Source: Coriobacteriales bacterium
GTDB lineage: Bacteria > Actinomycetota > Coriobacteriia > Coriobacteriales > UBA8131
Reading direction: 5' to 3'
Length of the DNA stretch: 12,016 bases
Assembly: GCA_031282085.1 (NCBI GenBank)
Contig: JAITEK010000020.1
Location: forward strand, 1-12,016
Shown here: positions 1 to 4,923 of the stretch, in pieces
Position numbering within the stretch: position 1 is the stretch's first letter
Layout: each line of letters starts with the position of its first letter
Translations under genes and position numbers: made by a program
The notes under the pieces: model-generated
What the model saw: only the letters and a program-made list of their open reading frames with translations
What the model was told of the DNA's origin: nothing
Database searches by the model: none

Positions 1-72
1 CGATACACAAAATATCATCTGACCTGCCAAAACGATACAGAGCGGTTCATAGCGTTTCAGCAGTAACTCACT

Positions 73-117
73 CTCTCAAGGCGGAGATCGTGGGTTCGAA
101 TCCCATACGGGCTACCA
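73..117 (+). pseudogene. 3' half of tRNA-Glu (CTC anticodon), 5' half missing
   Basis: Reading back from CCA (115-117) the parts of a tRNA 3' half fit: discriminator A114, acceptor 3' strand ACGGGCT (107-113), T arm GTGGG-TTCGAAT-CCCAT (90-106), a 5-nt variable loop (85-89), anticodon-stem 3' strand GGCGG (80-84) and anticodon loop CTCTCAA (73-79) with anticodon CTC. Actinobacterial tRNA-Glu(CTC) typically has CCGCC-CTCTCAA-GGCGG here and ends in GGGCTACCA, which supports the Glu identity. Bases 68-72 (TCACT) pair only poorly with GGCGG. No acceptor partner such as GGCCCGT or AGCCCGT and no D arm lie upstream. Identity to a tRNA therefore stops at the anticodon loop, a common crossover position for tyrosine integrases. 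I read this as the distal attachment copy of an integrated element, not a working tRNA. Confidence 0.72.
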
Positions 118-119
118 AC
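95..119 (+). repeat. 25-bp direct repeat, copy 1 (tRNA T-loop to CCA; att-like)
   Basis: Runs from TTCGAATCCC through CGGGCTACCA to AAC and recurs without mismatch at 217-241, a spacing of 122 bp. It coincides with the T loop, T-stem 3' strand, acceptor 3' strand and CCA end of tRNA-Glu, the usual shape of attachment-site repeats left by integrases that target tRNA 3' ends. Confidence 0.8.
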
Positions 120-151
120 GTCTCTTGAGTCCACTGGAATGTTGCGACTAA

Positions 152-176
152 GCAAACAGTCCAGTGGACTGTTTGC
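152..176. repeat. Perfect palindrome between the two tRNA-end copies
   Basis: GCAAACAGTCC is followed by a 3-base loop (AGT) and its exact reverse complement, giving an 11-bp stem. The right arm also competes with an upstream copy: AGTCCACTGGA at 128-138 is the reverse complement of TCCAGTGGACT at 160-170. No U-tract follows, so it is not an ordinary intrinsic terminator. In this setting it could be a recombinase or accessory-factor binding site inside the remnant of an element. Function is unknown. Confidence 0.7.
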
Positions 177-216
177 AGGGTTCGAACGGGTGAGCTGCCC
201 CAGCGAACCTAAGGAC

Positions 217-241
217 TTCGAATCCCATACGGGCTACCAAC
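217..241 (+). repeat. 25-bp direct repeat, copy 2 (second tRNA 3' end; att-like)
   Basis: Exact copy of 95-119. Unlike copy 1, the sequence upstream of TTCGAAT (AACCTAAGGAC) no longer resembles a tRNA, so tRNA identity here starts in the T loop. Copy 2 is the one followed directly by a strong terminator (248-275), which suggests it is the original 3' end of the chromosomal tRNA-Glu gene and that copy 1 belongs to a later or nested insertion. Confidence 0.75.
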
Positions 242-247
242 CGTAGC

Positions 248-275
248 ACGACCCCCTCAACGAGGGGGTCGTTTT
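248..275 (+). terminator. Intrinsic terminator, probably the original tRNA-Glu terminator
   Basis: ACGACCCCCTC (248-258) pairs perfectly with GAGGGGGTCGT (262-272) across a 3-nt loop (AAC) and is followed by a short T run (272-275). It lies 9 bp after the CCA of the second tRNA-end copy, as expected for the native terminator of the tRNA gene that was the integration target. Confidence 0.82.
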
Positions 276-347
276 GTGTCGGGTTGGCGATGAGTTGTGG
301 AGATATTGTGGAGATTTTTTGTAGCTTGCTGCAGTGTTGATAAAGTG

Positions 348-376
348 TTGTTTTGTCAAGTTGAATACGGTACTAT
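348..376 (+). promoter_or_regulatory. Candidate promoter for the membrane protein gene at 417
   Basis: TTGTTT (348-353) and TACTAT (371-376) are separated by exactly 17 bp, and transcription would start near 383. A short hairpin (CTTTCGC-TTT-GCGAAGG, 390-406) then leads into the ribosome binding site GGAAGG just before the ATG at 417. Both hexamers deviate from the consensus. Confidence 0.4.
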
Positions 377-416
377 GGTTCTCGACATACTTTCGCTTTG
401 CGAAGGAAGGCGCCGC

Positions 417-1367
417 ATGAGGATTAAACGTAGTAGGGCGGTCGAGGGGCTTTTCGTTTTTAGTGGTTTTGTGAGCGTGGGTTTTGTCCCCACGTCTGCG
501 TTTGCGCTCTCAGAAGACGCAACGAGTATGAAGGCGCTTCTGCATGACCCTTTGCTCATACTCGCGATGCTCGTCGGCTTCCTGGGGATCAGCGCGTCTT
601 TGGTTTTGAGCGGCGTCCTGCTCCATTTGCGGCGACTCAGCTGTGAGAACACGAACTGCATCCATCATCCTCACGCCCTCAAGGGCAGCGCCTCCTTTGA
701 CTTCTCATCTATCGGAACCCCTGCCGAACTTGTGGGCGCCTCGCGAAGCGAGAAGGAGGCCGAGGCGGTTGTGACGCCTCAGCCCGAAAAGAAGGAAGTC
801 CTACCGTCTGCGCCGGATTCCGTGGTGTCGGCGCTTGAGTGGACGGATGAGCAGATCGAGGAGAGCGATAATTTCGATCTCGAGGACTTCGATTTCTCGA
901 TCACGCGTCCTGAGTTCGGGAATCCGGAGCTTGAGGATGTGGAGATCGAGGAGCCGCACGAGCGGCCTTCGATGGACTTCACGGATGACATGGTCTTTAA
1001 GGTATGCGCCACGCTTGAGCGACAGCAGGAACTTGAGCGTCAGGCAATCGAGCGTCAAGTGGTCGAACATCGGCGAAGGCTGGAGCAGCAGGCGCTTGAG
1101 CGGCGGCGGGTGCGGGCGGCCTACCAGCAGGCCGGCGAATTGGCCGCGCAGGCAGTGCGCCAGGCCTTCCCCCAACAGCCGCAGGCAGAGCAGGCGCCAC
1201 ATGGCGAACGCGAACCCCTGCCGCAGGGCAGGCACTTCCGCCCGGCAGCTGTGCCCTTAGGCGCGGGCGAGGGAACGACCCTGGAGAATCTGGCTGACCA
1301 TCGACCAGCCGACATGAAGCACTCCCTCGACAAAGAAGCCGAGGAGCGCCTCCAGCGCGTCAGCTGA
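417..1367 (+). CDS. Membrane-anchored protein of unknown function with acidic and Arg/Gln-rich coiled-coil tail
   Basis: I do not recognise a family. The start at 417 is chosen because GGAAGG lies 6 nt upstream and the protein then begins with a basic N-terminus and a hydrophobic stretch ending PTSAFA-LS (residues 25-32), a plausible Sec signal peptide. In-frame starts at 297 and 375 would bury it. The predicted product is 316 aa. Residues about 45-70 form a second hydrophobic segment followed by LRRL, so the rest is probably cytoplasmic. Residues 140-190 are very acidic (EWTDEQIEESDNFDLEDFDF). Residues 198-235 are a charged helix rich in Glu, Arg and Gln, likely a coiled coil, and a Pro/Gln/Ala-rich tail follows. 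The third codon positions look properly GC-rich. The gene overlaps the end of gltX by 8 bp tail-to-tail. It could be an envelope or division-related scaffold, but nothing in the sequence shows this. Confidence 0.72.
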   Translation: MRIKRSRAVEGLFVFSGFVSVGFVPTSAFALSEDATSMKALLHDPLLILAMLVGFLGISASLVLSGVLLHLRRLSCENTNCIHHPHALKGSASFDFSSIGTPAELVGASRSEKEAEAVVTPQPEKKEVLPSAPDSVVSALEWTDEQIEESDNFDLEDFDFSITRPEFGNPELEDVEIEEPHERPSMDFTDDMVFKVCATLERQQELERQAIERQVVEHRRRLEQQALERRRVRAAYQQAGELAAQAVRQAFPQQPQAEQAPHGEREPLPQGRHFRPAAVPLGAGEGTTLENLADHRPADMKHSLDKEAEERLQRVS

Positions 1368-2898
1368 GCAACGCGAGCGCCCTCTCGACACGTGCAAGCG
1401 TACGCGTTCTCCCGATAAGTTCAAGTGACTCGAATAGCGGGGGCGAGACCATGTTCCCGCAGATAGCGACGCGTACCGCCTGGAACACCAACTTGGGCTT
1501 TATTCCTAGTTCTGTGGGGATACTGCGTAGCGCGGCCTCTATCGCCTCGGTCTCCCAGGGCAGGCGCTCATCGGCGAGCGCGTTTTGCGTCCGCGCAAGC
1601 GCCTCGTCCGCGCCCTCAACACGCAGGCATTTCTCAACCGACTTCTCGTCGAGGACCAGCTCATCACCAGCAAAAAGATAGGCGAGCATCGGGAGGACCT
1701 CGGCCAGTGTTTTGGCGCGCTCGGCGATGAGGGGATAGAGAGCCTCGTACCACGGGCGGTTGGCGGCGACATCGGCCGCGACCTCCTCGGGCGAAGCAGG
1801 TGTTGCAGCGCTGCCTTCCCGCGTGAGACCTTCGCGCTTGAGATAGGGGAGCAGGGCGTCGACAAAGGCGGCCGCTCCCATCTCCTTGAGGTAGCTGGCG
1901 TTGACCCAGGCGAGCTTGGCCTCGTCGAAGATGGCAGGGTTGCGCGAGATACGGCTGAGTGAGAAGTTGCCGGTGAGTACGTCGGCGCCAAAGAGCGTGG
2001 TTTCGCCGTCGAGTGACCAGCCGAGCAGCGCGAGGTAGTTGAGCAGCGCCTCGGGGAAGTAGCCCTCGTCGCGGTAGGCTTCCACGCTGGTTGCGCCGTG
2101 ACGCTTGGAGAGGCGTTTGCCGTCCGCGCCGAGGATCATCGAGAGATGCGCGAACTGGGGCAGCGGCGCGCCTAAGGCCTCGTAGACGAGTATCTGTTTG
2201 GGGGTGTTGGAGAGGTGGTCGTCGCCGCGGATAACGTGCGTGATGCCCATGAGCGCGTCGTCTACGCAGACAACATAGTTGTAGGTGGGCGTCCCGTCCG
2301 TGCGGACGAGGATGAAGTCGTCGAGTTGGGTGGCGGGGAAGGTGGTGGTGCCGAAGACGAGGTCGTCAAAGACCACATCGCCGCGCTCCAGCGGTACCTT
2401 GAGGCGCCAGGTATGAGGCTCGCCCGCGTCGATGCGCGCCTGCGCCTCATCGGCCGGGATGGTGCGGCAGTTTCGGTCGTAGCCTGCGTAGCTCTTGGCG
2501 GCAAGCGCCGCCTCGCGTTTGGCAGCTAGGGTCTCGGGCGTGCAGAAGCAGGGATAAACGGCGTCACGTTGTCTAAGGCGCTCGAGGGCCTCGCGATAGG
2601 TGCCAAAGCGTTCCGTCTGGAGGTAGGGGCCGTATGCGCCGCCCACCTCGGGCCCCTCATCCCACTCAAGCCCCAGCCAACGCAGCGAGCGGATGATCTG
2701 CGCGGTGTTCTCAGGGGTTGAGCGCTCGGGGTCGGTGTCCTCTATGCGCAGGATGAAGCTGCCTCCGTTGCGGCGCGCGAAAGCCCAGTTGTAGATTGCG
2801 GTGCGGGCTCCGCCTATGTGGAGGTTGCCCGTGGGCGAGGGAGCGAAGCGCACACGGACGGGCGCGCCGGCTGCGGCCGTATCGTTCGGAATAGTCAT
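1360..2898 (-). CDS. gltX: Glutamate--tRNA ligase (GluRS)
   Basis: Class I aminoacyl-tRNA synthetase that attaches glutamate to tRNA-Glu in the cytoplasm. The Rossmann signature RFAPSPTGNLHIGGARTA lies near the N-terminus, with the HIGH-type motif HIGG at residues 27-30. The KMSKS-type loop is KRLSKRHG at 261-268. A CFC...C cluster (C117, C119, C144) sits where many GluRS enzymes carry a zinc site. At 512 aa it is close to the normal family length. I place the start at the ATG at 2898, because the SD-like GAAAGGA is 5 nt upstream. The TTG one codon earlier (2901) is too close to it. The stop overlaps the convergent upstream gene by 8 bp. Whether it is discriminating or also charges tRNA-Gln cannot be decided here. 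It sits near a disrupted tRNA-Glu 3' end, which is suggestive but may be chance. Confidence 0.97.
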   Translation of the reverse strand: MTIPNDTAAAGAPVRVRFAPSPTGNLHIGGARTAIYNWAFARRNGGSFILRIEDTDPERSTPENTAQIIRSLRWLGLEWDEGPEVGGAYGPYLQTERFGTYREALERLRQRDAVYPCFCTPETLAAKREAALAAKSYAGYDRNCRTIPADEAQARIDAGEPHTWRLKVPLERGDVVFDDLVFGTTTFPATQLDDFILVRTDGTPTYNYVVCVDDALMGITHVIRGDDHLSNTPKQILVYEALGAPLPQFAHLSMILGADGKRLSKRHGATSVEAYRDEGYFPEALLNYLALLGWSLDGETTLFGADVLTGNFSLSRISRNPAIFDEAKLAWVNASYLKEMGAAAFVDALLPYLKREGLTREGSAATPASPEEVAADVAANRPWYEALYPLIAERAKTLAEVLPMLAYLFAGDELVLDEKSVEKCLRVEGADEALARTQNALADERLPWETEAIEAALRSIPTELGIKPKLVFQAVRVAICGNMVSPPLFESLELIGRTRTLARVERALALLS

Positions 2899-3013
2899 CA
2901 ATATCCTTTCGGTATGCTTTCAATCCAGGGCAAGCCTGGTCACTTTGCTATACTCTGGGAAGTGTCGTAACCATAGTATACCTCCTCATTCTGCAACGGA
3001 GCGCCAGATACCC
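2899..3013. promoter_or_regulatory. Divergent gltX / MFS intergenic region with two facing -10-like TATACT hexamers
   Basis: TATACT lies on the plus strand at 2949-2954 and again on the minus strand at 2980-2975, forming an inverted pair 20 bp apart. These are the best -10 candidates for the MFS gene (plus) and gltX (minus), but I find no good -35 hexamer 16-18 bp upstream of either. The minus strand also holds AGGAGGT followed 5 nt later by ATG and an 8-codon reading frame (MVTTLPRV, 2974-2948), a possible leader peptide. No T-box signature is visible. Confidence 0.35.
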
Positions 3014-4354
3014 ATGTCCTCGTCTTCCGCGGATAGCCGAACGTCCGAATCCAACGATCCGTCAACGCCCGAAAGAGACGCCGCGGGGGCCTTGGCCACC
3101 TCCGCGTCTGAGATGAGCGCCTCGGGGCGGCTGCTCCCCGCGAACTGGCTCAAGATTATCTCCTTCATCTGGGGCGGCCAGGCCGTCTCCGTGCTGACGA
3201 CCTACGCGGCGGGCTACGCCTCCATCTGGTATTTTACGGAGACGACGAACTCGCCGCTCATGCTTTCGGTGGCCACTATCGCCATCCTGCTGCCGACGGG
3301 GCTGCTCAGTCCCTATGGAGGCGTGCTCGCCGACCGCTTTAACCGGCGTACCATCATGGTGCTTGCCGACGGCAGCGTTGGGCTGCTCTCGCTTGTGCTG
3401 GGTATCGTCATCCTGCTCGGCGAGCCGTCTTTGGCGCTCATTATGATATTGGTGTTGGGGCGCGCCGTCGGTCAGGCTTTCCATGGCCCTGCGATGACGG
3501 CTGCCATGCCGCTTCTTGTGCCTGAGCGTCATCTTCTCCGCATTAACGCCCTCGACCAGATACTCTGGGGCATCGGCGCCACCATCGGGCCTGCGCTGGG
3601 CATCTTCCTCTACACGACGATAGGGTTCTCCTCCGTGCTGTTCCTCGACGCGGCCGGCGCCGTGGTCGCCTGCCTGGGGCTGGCGCTTGCGAAGATACCG
3701 ACCGTGCGCGATGAGAGCATGCAGAGCCGCCGTATGATGGCGAACCTGCTCGACGGTTGGCAGGTGATCCATCGCAACAAAGGGCTGCTCGTCATCTTCA
3801 TCTTCGCCACCGTCGGGCTGATCCTGTTCATGCCCGTCAGCGCACTTTTTCCGTTGATGACCTACAGCCATTTCGGAGGCGACGGCTTTATGGCCTCGCT
3901 TGTTGAGGCGGTCTGGGGCGGCTGTCTGCTGGTTGGCTCGGGGGCTTTGCTCATATGGGGTGGCGGACGGCGCCTGGCTTTGCTTGTGGTGGTCGCCGGC
4001 ATCGGTATCGGCCTGACGACGCTGTTCAGCGGCCTGCTCGCGCCCGACCAGTTCTACGTGTTCCTGGTCCTCTCGGGTGTGATGGCGCTGTTCGGGGCCT
4101 TCTTCCAGGGGCCGCTCATCACCATCATACAGCGGGAGTCGCCCGAGGAGAAGCTCGGGCGCGTCATGGGGCTGTCCTCTGCAGCCATGTCGCTTGCTCC
4201 GCCTATCGGGCTGGTAGTCAGCGGTCTTATCGCCGAGCAGACGGGGGTTGCCTGGTGGTTCTTCATCAGCGGCCTGCTCATAACCGCTGCGGCGGTACCG
4301 GCGTACTTTCTCAAACCCCTCCGGGAGCTGGACGAGAAGATGCTGCGCAAGTAG
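3014..4354 (+). CDS. Major facilitator superfamily exporter (MFS_3 / macrolide-efflux-like)
   Basis: A polytopic inner-membrane protein of 446 aa, probably a proton-driven exporter. The loop 2-3 motif A is clear (GGVLADRFNRR, residues 102-112), and many Ala/Leu/Ile/Val-rich segments run from about residue 45 to 435, fitting 12 TM helices. The motif and overall pattern resemble Mef-type and EntS-type exporters; the substrate cannot be told. The start at 3014 gives an unusual 40-residue hydrophilic Ser/Thr/Asp/Glu-rich N-terminus and only a weak ribosome site (CGGAG, 12 nt upstream). An ATG at 3113 (residue 34) is an alternative. The open frame continues upstream into antisense gltX, but that part is not coding. 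The gene is divergent from gltX and is followed 22 bp after its stop by a REP-like inverted repeat that may also end or stabilise its mRNA. Confidence 0.88.
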   Translation: MSSSSADSRTSESNDPSTPERDAAGALATSASEMSASGRLLPANWLKIISFIWGGQAVSVLTTYAAGYASIWYFTETTNSPLMLSVATIAILLPTGLLSPYGGVLADRFNRRTIMVLADGSVGLLSLVLGIVILLGEPSLALIMILVLGRAVGQAFHGPAMTAAMPLLVPERHLLRINALDQILWGIGATIGPALGIFLYTTIGFSSVLFLDAAGAVVACLGLALAKIPTVRDESMQSRRMMANLLDGWQVIHRNKGLLVIFIFATVGLILFMPVSALFPLMTYSHFGGDGFMASLVEAVWGGCLLVGSGALLIWGGGRRLALLVVVAGIGIGLTTLFSGLLAPDQFYVFLVLSGVMALFGAFFQGPLITIIQRESPEEKLGRVMGLSSAAMSLAPPIGLVVSGLIAEQTGVAWWFFISGLLITAAAVPAYFLKPLRELDEKMLRK

Positions 4355-4376
4355 AAGAACCGGTGTCATTCTGGGT

Positions 4377-4476
4377 TTGGGACAGGGGGACGGGGCAACT
4401 GTCCCACGCGATGGCACGTTCTTGATGCAGCAACAGCCTCACCTGGTGGGACAGTTGCCCCGTCCCCCTGTCCCAA
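4377..4476. repeat. REP/MITE-like element: perfect 31-bp inverted repeat, copy A
   Basis: The arm at 4377-4407 (starts TTGGGACAGGGGGACGGGG) is the exact reverse complement of 4446-4476, with a 38-nt spacer. Each arm contains its own smaller hairpin (GGGACAG at 4379-4385 with CTGTCCC at 4399-4405), so the element has the look of a paired REP/BIME unit. There is no U-tract after it. A related copy lies at 10936-11062, with an identical left arm and a similar spacer (TTCT-GATGCA-CAACAG). Such elements are typically moved in trans by REP-associated Y1 transposases; none is in this window. Confidence 0.85.
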
Positions 4477-4641
4477 TTCCCCGCTCCAGCATTGTCGTTC
4501 CCGCACCCCTCCATGTCATTCCCTCGCGCAGCGCGGGAATCTTTGCGAGCGCAAGCTTGCATCCCCACACCAGGAGCGCGCAGCGCGACACACGAGCGCG
4601 GTTGCAGGCAATCCGCGACTTCATTGTGGTTTTGGTTGCGG
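4477..4641. other. Intergenic stretch without a convincing gene; one hairpin repeat
   Basis: No reading frame here has a ribosome site or protein-like composition. The main visible structure is ATTCCC...GGGAAT at 4518-4540 (9 of 10 base pairs around a 3-nt loop), of the GTCATTCCC...GGGAATC type seen as dispersed repeats in many bacteria. A perfect 10-bp palindrome (GCAAGCTTGC, 4551-4560) follows. The GC-rich part ends near 4620, where the AT-richer segment begins. Confidence 0.5.
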
Positions 4642-4647
4642 TATACT
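4642..4647 (+). promoter_or_regulatory. Candidate -10 hexamer TATACT ahead of the long foldback
   Basis: TATACT at 4642-4647 would start transcription near 4654, almost exactly where the foldback at 4656 begins. The -35 region (CTTCAT or TTCATT around 4619-4625) is poor. The same hexamer with a following GG-rich stretch occurs in the gltX/MFS intergenic region. Confidence 0.3.
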
Positions 4648-4655
4648 GGGCGGTG

Positions 4656-4764
4656 CCAAAATCGCAAGGAATTTCTTTTCAGGGATTCCAAATAGGAAAC
4701 ATTTACGCAGAAGGACATCTGCCTTCTCAGAATGTTCCTTATTTGGATATTCTTTGCGGTTTTG
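4656..4764 (+). other. ~109-nt imperfect foldback, possible structured leader RNA, small RNA or MITE
   Basis: The outer arms CCAAAATCGCAA (4656-4667) and TTGCGGTTTTGG (4753-4764) pair with one mismatch (a G-U or A-C position). Middle arms TCCAAATAGGAA-CATT (from about 4687) and AATGTTCCTTATTTGGA (4731-4747) pair with small bulges. The tip is AGAAGG-ACATCTG-CCTTCT (4709-4727). The left arm carries about 13 extra bases. AGAAGGACATC (4709-4719) is also the exact reverse complement of GATGTCCTTCT (4778-4788), so two mutually exclusive folds are possible, and CCTTC...GAAGG (4782-4796) makes a further small hairpin. No U-tract is evident. The role is unknown; it lies 160-270 nt upstream of the DUF6273 gene. 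Confidence 0.5.
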
Positions 4765-4923
4765 GCGAACTGGGTGGATGTCCTTCTTCTTGAAGGCTAC
4801 GCGGTCGCCAAGTCGATGAGCTTCAACAGCCTCCATCAAAGAGCATCCCACTCAACAGAATAGGCAAGAGCAGTATCTCGTGCTGTCCTGATGCTGCCAT
4901 GCCCAGGGCAGAAGGAGGAGTCG

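Noticed and set aside
801..1260. Several frames on both strands inside the membrane-protein gene
   Set aside because: Arg/Ser/Pro-rich shadows without ribosome sites; the 417-1367 frame alone has signal, TM and coiled-coil patterning.
2801..3013. 71-codon upstream extension of the MFS frame
   Set aside because: It would lie antisense to the conserved N-terminus of gltX and place non-membrane sequence ahead of a good ATG; open only because of GC-rich codon bias.
2899..3013. T-box riboswitch ahead of gltX
   Set aside because: The shared region is too short and lacks a T-box sequence, specifier loop or terminator/antiterminator pair.
3062..4417. 451-codon open frame on the minus strand opposite the MFS gene
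   Set aside because: It is the antisense shadow of a clear transporter: Gln/His/Arg/Glu-rich low-complexity product, no ribosome site and no recognisable domain.
4377..4476. Inverted repeat read as an ordinary intrinsic terminator of the MFS gene
   Set aside because: No U-tract follows and the whole unit, spacer included, recurs elsewhere; it may stop transcription incidentally but is a mobile-type repeat.
4492..4695. Small plus-strand frame containing MSFPRAARESL
   Set aside because: It is a translation of the GTCATTCCC...GGGAATC dispersed repeat, which yields such frames wherever it occurs.
4621..4851. 76-codon minus-strand frame across the foldback
   Set aside because: No ribosome site; the sequence is better explained by the self-complementary arms at 4656-4764.
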